DNA of 64,000 bases from Batillaria attramentaria (GCA_018292915.2 JACVVK020000088.1:1620001-1684000), one strand, 5' to 3'; shown: positions 27,972 to 63,123, counted from the first letter of the stretch. Translations and numbers: made by a program. Notes: generated by a model not told the origin, from the letters alone.

Positions 27972-29013
27972 CCATTTCGCACATGTCCTTTTGTTTTTCT
28001 GTATCAGGAATTTGAGTTTATTCACATTCTTCCTTTGGCCAGTACAAATAAACATTCTGCCTGTGTTACATTGTTTATTGTTGTAAAATATAATGATCTC
28101 TGTGTTGATTTCAGATACACCAAACCGAATTCAATCCTAATGCAGCATTGATGGAACTCTACAAATATGCACAGAAATACAATGAAGAAGTAAGTCTATG
28201 GTCTTCTTGACAGTTTCTAAACACCCCTAAACATCTTTCTGAATTAATGCGTCTAATCTACTGTGGAAAAGGAGGCAATAGAGGGTGGAGAGGGCAACAA
28301 CAACAACAACAACAAAAAGGATTTCAAGACATCTAACCCCTTATGACCTAAAATGTCATAAGGGGTTAGATGGCACATTATCAGCAAAGACTAAGGTTTA
28401 ATAACACAGAGACAAACCATGTGATTTTTATTTCCTGCCCCAAGTCTTTGCCAGCTCTAGTGGTGATTCTTCCCAGGTCATTTTTGGAATCTACAAAGAG
28501 GGCAGAAGCTGGGGCAATTTTGATTATGCACGTGGTTTGAGATTGTGTGACAGGGCCACATTCCGTGCTTCTTGTCATGAATATCCCGGTGTCAACCAGG
28601 CCTGGGAACTACGGTACCTGCTGTGCCAACCCTGTAGTCATCCACATCATGAGATGTGTCATTAACACCCTCAAAGTCGCACCCGTGAAGTTGGCAAGTC
28701 TTGACTGTGTGGCAACAGCATCCCCATTGGGCCAGTAGCATGCCCGCTCTGAGTAGAAGCTGACCTAGTTAGGAAAAATCCTGCTTGCGTCAGCTGGGAT
28801 TCAAACCTGGGTTTCTTGGTCCATGGTCAGAAGTGCTAACCACTCCACTACATGGGCTGGTAGTGTCATGATCTTTGCCAGAACCTTTTTAACATTTTTT
28901 TCCCCCTGCAGGTGATGACCGCCTTGGAGGAGGATGAGTTCGCACGCAAGAGCAAGCTGAACTACAAGTTGGACCAAGTGCATGCAGCAATGGAGGGAAA
29001 CACCATCTGCTAG
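8816..29013 (+). CDS. PLXNA: Plexin, class A type (3' part of gene, 28 exons)
   Basis: Plexins are single-pass cell-surface receptors for semaphorins; the cytoplasmic part is a GTPase-activating domain for Rap/R-Ras-type GTPases, gated by Rho-family GTPases, and steers axons and cell migration. Joining 28 GT/AG-bounded exons with continuous phase gives about 1,271 residues: PSI (1-38), connecting region, PSI (about 155-205), IPT/TIG repeats (about 210-545), one transmembrane helix (about 593-617), a coiled coil, GAP part 1 with the LLLRR arginine pair (about 786), the Rho-binding ubiquitin-like domain (about 858-970), and GAP part 2 with SLPLRFW (the second catalytic arginine site). Class A is preferred over B because of the blocks [18 protein letters not shown] and [10 protein letters not shown] and the lack of a C-terminal VTDL. 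The sema domain and first PSI lie upstream of the window, so the gene is partial here. Introns carry SINEs and minisatellites. Confidence 0.93.
10279..10407 (+). CDS. PLXNA: Plexin exon w2: extracellular segment after PSI
   Basis: Acceptor ccatcag, donor gtaggt, 43 codons in phase 0. It encodes [20 protein letters not shown], matching the linker and first beta-strands of the IPT-like segment between plexin PSI domains (C-P-R-I motif). Confidence 0.85.
11879..11990. repeat. Compound (CG)n-(CA)n-(CGCA)n microsatellite
   Basis: A CG run at about 11880-11895, then (CA)n, then CGCA units at about 11935-11962, then (CA)n again. Confidence 0.93.
12303..12419 (+). CDS. PLXNA: Plexin exon w3: extracellular inter-PSI segment
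   Basis: Acceptor tttgcag, donor gttagt, 39 codons, phase 0 at both ends. The product begins [15 protein letters not shown], with the cysteine spacing of the plexin segment between PSI repeats. A (GT)n run lies just upstream, near the acceptor. Confidence 0.84.
12683..12911 (+). mobile_element. Second tRNA-derived SINE family, degraded
   Basis: A tRNA-like head on the + strand (GAGCAGTGGTTAGCATG as A box; the AGATTTCAATTCC region as a degenerate B box) is followed by about 150 bases ending in TGAATGAATAAAC. The body differs from the other SINE family in this window. It lies in the plexin intron before exon w4. Confidence 0.5.
13081..13177 (+). CDS. PLXNA: Plexin exon w4: extracellular segment
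   Basis: Acceptor ctttttcag, donor gtatgt. It encodes [20 protein letters not shown] and then the approach to the next PSI domain. It leaves 1 base that completes a valine codon with the next exon. Confidence 0.84.
13332..13507 (+). CDS. PLXNA: Plexin exon w5: PSI domain (PSI-3 type)
   Basis: Acceptor ctcaccag, donor gtacat. It encodes a full PSI repeat with the spacing [25 protein letters not shown] and CPNPTITK. The tail leads into the first IPT domain. Confidence 0.92.
14108..14247 (+). CDS. PLXNA: Plexin exon w6: IPT/TIG domain, first half
   Basis: Acceptor gtcaacag, donor gtaggt. It encodes [20 protein letters not shown], the signature start of an IPT/TIG immunoglobulin-like fold (P-SGP-SGGT-L-I-G-NLG), with VPCNVIEF following. 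Confidence 0.93.
14501..14609 (+). CDS. PLXNA: Plexin exon w7: IPT domain, second half
   Basis: Acceptor tcatgcag, donor gtgagt. It encodes [20 protein letters not shown] and ends IFYYV, the closing strands of the IPT repeat begun in the previous exon. An arginine codon is split across the intron. Confidence 0.9.
14840..14982 (+). CDS. PLXNA: Plexin exon w8: IPT domain, first half
   Basis: Acceptor ctctttcag, donor gtacat. It encodes [20 protein letters not shown] and the consensus loop [18 protein letters not shown] of the next plexin IPT repeat. Confidence 0.92.
15358..15534 (+). CDS. PLXNA: Plexin exon w9: IPT second half and start of next IPT
   Basis: Acceptor tttgcacag. The product includes [20 protein letters not shown] and [16 protein letters not shown]. 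The donor (gtccgt) is weak but is the only one that keeps phase into the next exon (IQ-S-GGLMI). A 20-base C run starts 18 bases downstream of the donor and may weaken splicing. Confidence 0.85.
15553..15572. repeat. 20-base C homopolymer next to splice donor
   Basis: A C run starting 18 bases after the weak donor of plexin exon w9. Confidence 0.9.
15946..16039 (+). CDS. PLXNA: Plexin exon w10: IPT domain segment
   Basis: Acceptor ctgtgtacag, donor gtaagt. It encodes [18 protein letters not shown], the SGG..I.V.G..LD.IQ.P start of the next IPT repeat, then [12 protein letters not shown]. Confidence 0.88.
16216..16473 (+). CDS. PLXNA: Plexin exon w11: IPT domain segment
   Basis: Acceptor ttcctacag, donor gtgagc, 86 codons. 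It carries [27 protein letters not shown] and [16 protein letters not shown], the YPDP.F..F motif found at the end of a membrane-proximal plexin IPT repeat. Confidence 0.91.
16872..17027 (+). CDS. PLXNA: Plexin exon w12: last IPT domain
   Basis: Acceptor gtgttttcag, donor gtaagt, 52 codons. It encodes [20 protein letters not shown] and TLITCKPPP, the C..V...L.C.PP.. pattern of the final membrane-proximal IPT domain. Confidence 0.9.
17314..17548 (+). CDS. PLXNA: Plexin exon w13: transmembrane helix and juxtamembrane coiled coil
   Basis: Acceptor tttcacag, donor gtaagt. The stalk [20 protein letters not shown] is followed by a hydrophobic helix of about 25 residues (starting [15 protein letters not shown]). 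After it come basic residues and a heptad-like stretch, [17 protein letters not shown]. This fixes the topology: upstream exons extracellular, downstream exons cytoplasmic. Confidence 0.93.
17765..17910 (+). CDS. PLXNA: Plexin exon w14: start of cytoplasmic GAP region
   Basis: Acceptor tgttacag, donor gtgaga. It encodes [15 protein letters not shown] and [20 protein letters not shown], the near-invariant entry to the plexin cytoplasmic domain ([20 protein letters not shown]). Confidence 0.95.
18117..18307 (+). CDS. PLXNA: Plexin exon w15: GAP region N-terminal helices
   Basis: Acceptor attttcag, donor gtgagt. It encodes [20 protein letters not shown] and [20 protein letters not shown], the plexin family block with F...L...K.FLL.FI.TLE....F..RDR..VASL. 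Confidence 0.94.
18708..18785 (+). CDS. PLXNA: Plexin exon w16: catalytic arginine pair
   Basis: Acceptor gtttcag, donor gtatgt. It encodes [12 protein letters not shown] and [11 protein letters not shown]. The RR pair corresponds to the primary catalytic arginines of the plexin GAP domain and is intact; the second arginine is split over the intron. Confidence 0.94.
19082..19148 (+). CDS. PLXNA: Plexin exon w17: GAP region
   Basis: A short 67-base exon. Acceptor ggtttcag after a T tract, donor gtaagt. It encodes [20 protein letters not shown], one of the most conserved plexin blocks. Confidence 0.95.
19420..19566 (+). CDS. PLXNA: Plexin exon w18: GAP region up to Rho-binding domain
   Basis: Acceptor ccttgtag, donor gtgagc, 49 codons. 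It encodes [17 protein letters not shown], then [20 protein letters not shown], the standard lead into the inserted Rho-GTPase-binding domain. Confidence 0.95.
19962..20127 (+). CDS. PLXNA: Plexin exon w19: Rho-binding (ubiquitin-like) domain, first part
   Basis: Acceptor ttattgcag, donor gtatgt. It encodes [12 protein letters not shown], then [20 protein letters not shown] and [13 protein letters not shown]. The V.VL.CD.I.Q.K.K.LD..Y pattern is the RBD that binds Rac1/Rnd GTPases. Confidence 0.93.
20466..20501. repeat. (TTTTG)n microsatellite
   Basis: About seven units of TTTTG in the plexin intron after exon w19. Confidence 0.88.
21918..22081 (+). CDS. PLXNA: Plexin exon w20: Rho-binding domain, second part
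   Basis: Acceptor taccaacag, donor gtgagg, phase matches. It ends [20 protein letters not shown] and NTLAHYQ, as expected for the RBD. Its first about 28 residues (from VLFDHPPEW to NRETK) make the loop between DL and the LHDED strand roughly 25 residues longer than I recall for vertebrate class A plexins. No shorter in-phase acceptor was seen, so this is either a lineage-specific loop or a boundary to test with RNA. Confidence 0.82.
22781..23291 (-). mobile_element. tRNA-derived SINE, copy 1 (with target duplication)
   Basis: Read on the minus strand, it starts with a tRNA-like head: A box TAGTGTAGTGGTTAGCAC and B box GGGTTCGAGTCCC. A conserved body of about 400 bases follows, then a poly-A tail seen here as the T run at 22781-22797. 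TATATAAACTT occurs on both sides (22770-22780 and 23292-23302), a target site duplication typical of LINE-mobilised SINEs. It lies in a plexin intron, antisense to the gene. It is very similar to the copy at 63277. Confidence 0.88.
23402..23483 (+). CDS. PLXNA: Plexin exon w21: end of Rho-binding domain
   Basis: Acceptor atgtccag, donor gtatgt. It encodes [20 protein letters not shown] and SIMSEKS, equivalent to the VPDGA.VALVPKQ..YNM segment of plexins. The donor lies only about 12 bases before a 25-bp minisatellite array. Confidence 0.9.
23491..24151. repeat. 25-bp minisatellite, about 26 copies
   Basis: The unit begins ACTTTGTCTATTATACATGT followed by five more bases and is repeated almost without change. 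Twenty-four exact 25-base units run from 23521 to 24120. One 20-base unit lacking ACTTT follows, and a variant unit precedes. It begins within about 12 bases of the plexin exon w21 donor and fills most of that intron. Confidence 0.95.
24318..24418 (+). CDS. PLXNA: Plexin exon w22: linker between RBD and second GAP half
   Basis: Acceptor cttttgcag, donor gtcagt, phase correct on both sides. It encodes [20 protein letters not shown] and [13 protein letters not shown], matching the variable plexin linker that ends in the W/FHL motif. Confidence 0.88.
24769..24861 (+). CDS. PLXNA: Plexin exon w23: second GAP half begins
   Basis: Acceptor aattgcag, donor gtaata, 31 codons. It encodes [20 protein letters not shown] then [11 protein letters not shown], the [13 protein letters not shown] block of plexins. 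Confidence 0.95.
25684..25853 (+). CDS. PLXNA: Plexin exon w24: GAP domain
   Basis: Acceptor ttttcag, donor gtacac. It encodes [20 protein letters not shown], then [20 protein letters not shown] and [28 protein letters not shown] is diagnostic of class A rather than class B plexins. Confidence 0.96.
26193..26405 (+). CDS. PLXNA: Plexin exon w25: GAP domain with second catalytic arginine
   Basis: Acceptor tgttccag, donor gtaagg. It encodes [20 protein letters not shown], then [20 protein letters not shown] and [20 protein letters not shown]. The arginine in LPLRFW is the second conserved catalytic arginine of plexins. Confidence 0.96.
26548..26618. repeat. Two copies of a 37-bp tandem repeat
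   Basis: GTGCACTGTAGTATGATAAT plus CACCTAGTACTGTAC occurs twice in immediate succession in the plexin intron between exons w25 and w26. Confidence 0.8.
26661..26736 (+). CDS. PLXNA: Plexin exon w26: GAP C-terminal helix
   Basis: Acceptor tgtgacag, donor gtacgt. It encodes [20 protein letters not shown], matching YY.DI..M..ISDQDM of plexins. Confidence 0.94.
26813..27230. repeat. Dispersed repeat, plexin-intron copy
   Basis: Carries GGAGGAATGGCCCCATCCCA at its left and a related CTGCCCCATCCCGTAAAGTT near 27183, around a body with CATTTCATCTCAAAGTAAAA and a (CA)n tract. Parts are found inverted at 37615-37850 and 39063-39145, so it is an interspersed element. Its ends and class are not resolved. 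Confidence 0.65.
27290..27862. repeat. Four diverged tandem units of about 130 bp
   Basis: The motif TATCACCAAACAGGGA and the phrase GAGTTTAACGTCC recur four times (around 27350, 27500, 27650 and 27790), each followed by CCAGAAAACAC-like and CTGTACTCAGG-like text. A weaker match to the same phrase (TTGAACGTCCTTTTCCACCA) occurs near 62217, so the unit is dispersed elsewhere. Confidence 0.65.
27911..27968. repeat. (TA)n microsatellite
   Basis: An uninterrupted TA run of about 58 bases in the plexin intron before exon w27. Confidence 0.93.
28115..28189 (+). CDS. PLXNA: Plexin exon w27: GAP C-terminal helix
   Basis: Acceptor tgatttcag, donor gtaagt, 25 codons. It encodes [20 protein letters not shown], the plexin pattern of ALNELY.Y..KY near the C-terminus. 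Confidence 0.93.
28330..28372. repeat. Perfect 18-bp stem hairpin
   Basis: CATCTAACCCCTTATGAC, a 7-base loop, then its exact reverse complement. It lies in the last plexin intron, upstream of the SINE at 28425. Confidence 0.9.
28425..28860 (-). mobile_element. tRNA-derived SINE, copy 2 (diverged)
   Basis: The same family and orientation as the 22781 copy: CTTTGCCAGCTCTAGTGGTG at one end and a tRNA-like head ending at CACTCCACTACATGGGCTGG. It is clearly diverged, has small deletions in the body and a degraded B box. It ends 51 bases before the last plexin exon. No convincing target duplication was seen. Confidence 0.82.
28912..29013 (+). CDS. PLXNA: Plexin last coding exon and stop
   Basis: Acceptor cccctgcag. 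It encodes [20 protein letters not shown], then [13 protein letters not shown] and stop TAG at 29011-29013. The class B PDZ-binding tail VTDL is absent. Confidence 0.93.
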   Translation: MMTALEEDEFARKSKLNYKLDQVHAAMEGNTIC

Positions 29014-32000
29014 TGCTGTGGACACTGATGGAGCATTTGGACCAGCTTCTCTGTTCAGATTCTTCTCCTGTGCTGATGTGTGTGGGTGTGTGTGTAATAA
29101 AGACTCGGTCATCTTTATACAGAAGTATTGCCAAAAAGCCTGAAGTGACTGCGATACAGAGACGCTTTTTTTTAGCTTGTTGAGTAGGAGGTTGAAGTTG
29201 GTTGTTTTGGGTTTTTTCCTTTTCTTTTTTTTTTTCCATTTGTGGAGTGAGGTCCAGTTCTCCTGACGTTCCATGGCTTGCAGGTTGACATGCTACATGC
29301 TAGTTATACCTCTTAAAGCTTTGCAACCCCCTCCCAGGTAAAGGGGTGACATGCTGTATGGATGTAGTGTGGCAGCACGCCATGTTTCTTGTCTTTCTTA
29401 AATTCTGACCGAGCACATTGCTGCTTTTCTTTGCTGACAAATTGCCCCACGGCATTATCTTTTTCATCGAGAGCAACCCAAGCAATACCATGTTGACTTT
29501 TGTAATGCTAGGGTGTGTTCTGCTGTGTCAAGATTGTACCTGCACTTGACGTTTGTGTTTTGCCCTTGCCCTCCAGATCAACACAGGCTTATTATGTGCT
29601 CACTCGTCATCTGAAGAAGAAGAAGATACTTACTGTGTGACTTGTTTTTGTTACATTTTGGTGCCAGACCTTTTGGGTCTATGACTCTGCAGCTTGGCCG
29701 TTAGACCTGTGAGATTTCAGTTGCAAACGTTTCTGAAGATTTGAGGTGAGCTGCACTTGAATATCACCTCCGCACAGAGCTTCCAAAGAACTGCGTTACA
29801 GCTGTGCACCCCTACAGAAAGAGGTGGTGCTTTGGCCATATCTGATCATTGCTACCAACCTGGCATCCCTTCATTCAAACCATGCAAGTTTCACTGGCGG
29901 CCAAACTCGGTGTTCACCAAGTTGGTGGATGTCAATGCCCTCAGCAGTGTGTGCACGAAATGCTGTTCACCAGGAATGGCTAATGCCTTATGAAAATAAC
30001 TGTGTTCAAATTTTCCCCCCTGTCCTTCAGTCTGAGATGTACATTTGTGGTTTTCGTGATGGGAGATGTTGCTCCTTGTGTCCTGTTAATGATGATCGAT
30101 GGAAGCATATCCTGATGAGATTTTATGAAAAGGGGATGGGGGATGGGTGGGGTGGGGAATTCACATGAATACACATCATATGGGACTCAAACTATGAAGA
30201 GATGTGGTTTGAATGTATGAGCATGATTTTAATAGCATTTTTAGAAGCCACTGATGATTTCCTCTTATTGTTTTTGTTTTGTTTTGTTTTTGTTTTTTTT
30301 CTCTCTCTCTTGTTTGAAATTATGTGTGTGGTGTCGTATTATGCACAACTTTCTAGTTGGTGATGAGTGTGATTTTTCCCCCCTATGAATGAATACAGCG
30401 TGGAGATGTTTTGTCTTTTCTTGAGTAGAAGCAGTGTGAGAGAGATTTTGACTGTTTTGTTTGTGTGAGAGTTTGTATTCACCTGTTCTGATGTGGTTTT
30501 GGGTTTAGTTCATTTGGTTTGTTTTTTGTCTTTTTTTTTTCATGTGCTATGTAGATGTCTTTTATCCTCCGTTTTTAATCACAAGGGAAAGTGCAGAGAG
30601 AACAACAACCAAAATATGTGCGCTTCCCCTATGCTACCTGATTTCATGGTGCTCAGACCCTGTGTGTCTATGCAGCAGTATGGATATTGTATCTTGTCCC
30701 ATCTGTTACTGCACACATTCACTCCTTGAACAAGCAGGTCACAGATACACAAGTAGTCGTGACATTGTCACCAGTTTCTGGTTTTCCAACCGTCACGGTC
30801 TGTAAAGCCAAACATCTGTGCAGTGTCTGTCAGCCTGCGGAATCTCATGTGAGGAATTTCTGACAGTGCTTTACTGTGTCTGTTTCACACGCAACATGTG
30901 AGGCTTTCCCAGCACCTGCATAGTCTGAAAATAGGAATTGTGGACTGCATACTCTTTGTGCATGACTATTTGTGTGTCTGTAATCTGCTTGTGTTTTTTG
31001 CCTTCCATGTGCCTGGGTTGATGCAAAGCAAGGGTCTATGATCAGTGTTTTCATTTTATGAACCAGCTTCCGCTTCTTAGTTCCTTTTTATAACATGTTG
31101 TAAGAACAATCTCTGGCAAACCCTGACACTGGCTGCTTGGGTTTGGTCTTTGCACAGCTGCTCAGGTTCAGTGTTGTTTCATTCTTGTTCCATTGTCTGT
31201 CTTTTTTCATCTGTTACGTTCCCGCCAGAGATATTGACATCTCACACAATAGTTTAAATTTCTCTAGACGTTGTTTAGTGCTTGAGATAAAAGTTCCTAC
31301 CTGCAGAATATGCATATGTTTGGCAAAAATAGTATGTCAAAATAACCATAGTGCATGTAGAACAGGCAAGAACGTGCTTTGCACATCATGTAGAGATTAC
31401 ATACATTTTATTTGACTTTGGCAGACAAACGCATAGTGTACGTCAGTACTCAGGACGCCTCTTTGCACTGAAGACTAAGTCCTAACCTTTTACTCATGAG
31501 TACATGTGGTAAAATCTTATTCCTTGTAAAGCATATTGCATGGTGATTAAATCAAACATGTCGTCTTGAATACGTGTAATGGGGCATGTGGATGTACGCT
31601 CCTTGTGCTTTAGGTGCAAACTATTCCTGTGTCATTCATTAGCAGAAAGTGAGGATGATCATACACTAGAGCAAACTGAATGTGATCTGTATCATTGTTT
31701 AAAGTGCCATTATATTCTACTTACATTTTATATTGGATTTCTGTTATCACTTGTAACTCACACCCACCATTTTACCTGATACAACTTTCTGTTTTGTACC
31801 AGTTGTGTTGTCAAGCACCTCTTGTCAGTCATTCACAGTACGCATCATAGTGTACGCCATTTTACTCCAGTCCTCCCTCATCAAACTAGTACATTTACTG
31901 TGAGGTGGGAAATCTCAGTATCTCACTTTGTAAAATGCTTTTCTCAAGAACTATACCTTTGCCAGCATTGTAGTTTAATCGTTCACCATTCTTCTGTAGT

Positions 32001-35000
32001 TTTTAAACGTTTGACGAATGGTTTGCTTTGAAAGCGAATAATGGCAGAGTGTGTTGATACACTGTTTTTCATGACCTGGGAACAATTCAAAATGCCAAAG
32101 AACACTTCATAGTTTTGCATGCCTGTAGAGTTTGCATCATTCTAAGCTGAAACACCAGATTCTGTAATGTCTGCTAAGTGTAGCATCAGTTCTTTCTGTG
32201 TGAATTCAATTTTACATGTGTACAAAACAGTTCAGTGTAAAAACAAAAATGTTCATACACTGTACAGTACTATTTCAGTAAGTGTGCTCAGCACTTGTTC
32301 ATCAGCATTCAGTTTTCTCTGCCATCTGCTGTGTGACATCAGACCAACCTTCTCCATTTGTATGTGTACAGTTAACTAGTGTATGCTGGTTTTGTAACAT
32401 TTTTGTCTGGCGGAAAATCTGGCACTTCTGACAATCTTTATGATTTGCATGTGTTTTTACATCTTCACCTCTCGGCAAATTCCAACAGGTGGATGTCCAC
32501 AGACAGATTAGAAGTCCTGAACAAGATTAGTTTTCATCCCTTCTCACAATTTAATGAAAGCAGTTGACCGAGAGAGTATGATGTGCATTATCATATTTAG
32601 CTAGCATACTGTTTTGGAAACTACTTTTGGTGTAGATGTGTAGTGGTACTGCACACACTTTGGATGCTCAGTGCATACTGATAGCTTTGGCATATATGTA
32701 TGCTGTACGTTGTTGTGTCGATTGGGAATTGCACTTTGTTTTCAACTTCACCTCAGTGGCGTATGGTAATGCCTGTGTACTCATTCATCACTGAACAAGT
32801 GAATTTTTACTCAACCCATTATGCACTCGCACGTTGCACAGTTTCTTCCATCTTTTCCACTTGTTGAATTATTCGAGTAACTTGTTCAGTTTTGGATGTT
32901 CCTTTCACTTGTAAGCATGAGTGTTTCTTATTAGTACCATAGTGTTTTCTAGCTGACCTTGTGCACTTGCATGTCTTCACTTCCCATCATGGTTGAATGT
33001 ATGTGAACTGAGAAACAGTACGTAACACCCGGATGACGTTTATGCTGAGAGACTGACCGTGCCATTCTTTGTTTTTTGTCATTCTTTTGGATACAGTTAC
33101 ACATGTACCACTGACTTAAGAATTCTCGTTCATATTCTCAGGTACTTGTATCTGTGCTTGTTTGTGTGAAAACGTATCTGTGTACTCTCGTTTGTAATAA
33201 CTGAAGTGTAGACGCAGGCTTGTTTTTCTAGCTGTAGAAGCTGTTGCACAATTCTGTGTCATTGTGGGCGCATACAGAACATAGTCTGGACAGTCAAGCC
33301 TGTCGTATTACCCCAACCCATAAAATAACAAAGGAATTATTGTGCAACTAACAGCAAAAAGTAAACAATCTGAAATCCTAGGTTTAACTTCAACTATGGC
33401 ATAGTTCCTTCTTTCAGTGATTGAACAGTTCTTGAATAAACTGCAGTACATGTACATGTATTTTGGATGGTTTCAGTCATTTGAAGTGAAATATGACACT
33501 AGGAATTGTTTAGACTGCAGCAGCAGTAGCATATTTGTTTGGGTCAGGTCACAATATTTACTGTAGGTACATGCATGTTCTAAATGTTTGGTACCATGAT
33601 CATTTTCTTTTGCTCTCTCTCCACTGGTGCTGATGAAAACAAAGTAAAATTCAAGAGAACTACTTTAAAGAGCAGAGGAAAAGTCAGTCAGGATATATCG
33701 GGTACGCCAGATGTTCTTCTTAGGCAAATGAAGCTCTGAGCTTGACCTCTTGGCTCAAAACCTGGTAAACTGAAAACCTATTGTATTCTTGTACATTCTG
33801 GCTCATGTTTCACAGCTGCCGTTTCAAGGTACTGTACAAAAAAAACAAAAACTCAGTTCAACTTGGCATCTTTTACTCTAGCTGTGTGTGTGTACTGTGT
33901 GTATTTTAGCTGATGAGGATATCCCTGTGTGGTCCTGTTTTCTCTCTCTACCTGAATGCTCATTGTTGTAGGATTTGCATCCCCCTTTTCATTGTACAGT
34001 TTTCTTTTAGCCATCTTTGTGATACATGTAATGTAAACATTTGTACAGTCAAATTCTAACCGATTTTCATAGCTATGCAAATCAACAGAGGCATGTGTAT
34101 ACATGTAATTGAATGTTAATGTCCGTATGCGCTGTCACGTAATGTGTTTAAGGTCTATAATTTACCTGTGTCGATTGTTATGATGTATGTACATATATTT
34201 ACCTTACTTGTTATGTGTGCGACACTGATGGAACACCATTTTGTGCTTTTGTTTGCGTTTTAAAACTTGTCACTGAATGTCTGAAGTATGAAGCGCTTAA
34301 CTATAGCTGCTACAGGTATCAGCAGTCTCAAGTTAGAGGTATTTACCAAAACAACCCAACAGAAACAGCTCTGCTTATCAATCCTGCCTTTTTTTTAAAC
34401 AGTCCATACACACAATTTTTTTATTTTTTTTTAAAGAAATGATGCTGTGTAGGACTGTGTGAAGTTGGTACTGATTCTTTAGGAGATCTTTTTGGTTGGC
34501 CATACATTTGACTGGATAGATTTGCTGATTTTTAATTCAGTTTTTACTCAGTTGGTACTTGCATGCTAGTTAACCTAGAGCATTTTACAGTTTTCTATTT
34601 GTAGGCTAGCATTTGCTGGCATTTTGACACATGAACTCTACATTTGTATGGGATTCAGTGTTGTTTTAGCCATGATTGGGGTGTTTAACATGTGAACGTA
34701 CTGTTGAACCTGACAGAGAACAGTTGTGTAGTGTGCATGAGGTGTGTATGTCTTGCACAGACTGATTGTGAGGAAATTGATAAAATTGTGCATAGTGCAC
34801 ATGTGAGTGGCTTATGTTGAGGTATGCATGATGTGAATGGATGGTAGTCTTTTTAACTGTTGTTTATACTTTTTTGTTGTTAAAACACTGTGACATGTAC
34901 TAGCAATTAAATTGTATTTCATCCAGATGATTAGGGCTTTTTTTCCCTGGAACTCATTTGTTTGTTAAAATTTTCCTTGTTTTTTAAGTTTTGCAGTGCA

Positions 35001-36200
35001 GCTCTGAGACTAATTAGCTTTTGTTTTCTTTAAAGAATAACTGTCCATTGTGCTATGACTAGTCAACACTGCTGGATCATCTAGTGTTTAGCGCTTATTT
35101 TGCTTTTGTTAGACCATATTTGCTTTGAATTCTGCCTGAATTGTCTTGAAAGTTGACCGAGAATGGGGGAAATGGTTTTATGTTGGGCTTTGTATTTTCC
35201 ATGATTATGACAATGATTATTTAAAATGCCAATTTGTCAGTCTTTTATTATGCAGGCGCAGTTGTATGCAGGTTCAGTGCATGTCAGCAGTTTTCTATAA
35301 AACAAAATATATTTAAACTAAGATGTGTTCCTTGATTGTGTGTGTGTGTGTGAATACGTCAGTCTATGTATGTCTCTGATGACACATCTTACAACAAATA
35401 CATATTCAGTTCTTCAGTTTGTTGTAATTATACCAGCCCCACCTCATCCCTTATAACAAAAAGTAAGCATACAAGTATATTATATACATTATCGGCAAAG
35501 CAAAATACTTAAAAACCAGCCAGCTTTCTCACACACACGCATGCATTTTGAGACATAATTTATATAATTATCAAAACTGGGGCCATAATAGCTAGATAGT
35601 CAATAACAGTGAAAACTAGTTTACAAAGAGAATTCACTGGTTTGTCACTCGTATATATATATATATATGTATACTTTTTTTTTAAACGGAAACCATGAGC
35701 CTTGTGCAAGGAGTAGTGGTGTCTGCTGACCATTAAAGACTTCGTGTTTCAAGATAAAATTATGATGGTCAGCATAATTTTGAGAGCGTGTGTGTGAGTT
35801 GCATTTGTGTCACTATAAGTACCAAATCAGTATATTCTTTTGAAAAGTTAACGGGTTATTTACAGATAATCACTATATCAGCCACGTTCACGCATTTGAA
35901 GAACCTGCCCCTGAGCTTTGGTAAATGACGCGTGTGTACACCTCATCTGCACCCTCTGCAAATAGAATGGGAGCGAACGGCTGCAGGTACAGAAGAAAGG
36001 TACCCCTGAGCCATCAAGTTACGCCGCTGTATCCTTGATGGCTCAGCGCGTCTGTTGTGGAATGAACATCATGTTTGCACATCCATGCAACAAAAATAGA
36101 TTTTCTGGGCAATGTTGAGACGGTACTTACATAAATCATCGTGAAAAAAAGATTAAAAGAACATCCGAAATTAGTGTGATATTGGAAAAAGATTCTCAGT
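29014..36200 (+). other. Plexin 3'UTR and intergenic space
   Basis: This 7.2-kb stretch between the two genes has no convincing coding exon, and I saw no copy of the SINE, LINE or TIR elements found in the introns. It is AT-rich and moderately low in complexity. The plexin 3'UTR occupies an unknown part of it. A Pumilio-type TGTACATA occurs near 34188. A 10-base inverted repeat (TGCTGACCAT and its complement) lies around 35723 and 35769. Confidence 0.5.
29096..29101 (+). terminator. Candidate polyadenylation signal, plexin
   Basis: AATAAA lies 83 bases after the plexin stop codon, following a short GT-rich run. It could give a very short 3'UTR. Other AATAAA/ATTAAA hexamers lie further on (for example near 33434 and 34907), so a longer alternative 3'UTR is also possible. 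Confidence 0.4.
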
Positions 36201-36419
36201 GTAAAATAGCGTGTACTGCTTTTCGAGAGCCTGTGAGTGTGAGGATAGAAAGTGAGATACGCAACTGCGGAAGTAGCTAGCTCTGCCCCATCTCGGCTGG
36301 GCGGCGACTCCAGCGAGCGAGATCGCACAGAGAGTGATGGGTGCGATGAGATGAGTTGGATGTGGCTGTAAGATGCCCCATCGTGCAGTTTATTGGAGAG
36401 GATCTGATTGACGCTGAAC
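36200..36419 (+). promoter_or_regulatory. ITPR: ITPR 5'UTR and probable promoter-proximal region
   Basis: This stretch lies just before the ITPR start codon and is richer in GC and CpG than the surrounding DNA, with blocks such as GGGCGGCGACTCCAGCGAGC. I saw no clear TATA box. An in-frame stop at 36405-36407 marks the last bases as untranslated. The transcription start cannot be fixed from sequence alone. Confidence 0.35.
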
Positions 36420-63023
<26,604 letters not shown>

Positions 63024-63049
63024 GTTGATTTGCAATGTGGTTTTAGTTT

Positions 63050-63053
<4 letters not shown>

Positions 63054-63121
<68 letters not shown>
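63054..63121. repeat. (GT)n microsatellite
   Basis: An uninterrupted GT run of about 68 bases starting about 30 bases after the ITPR exon 12 donor. Confidence 0.95.
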
Positions 63122-63123
<2 letters not shown>

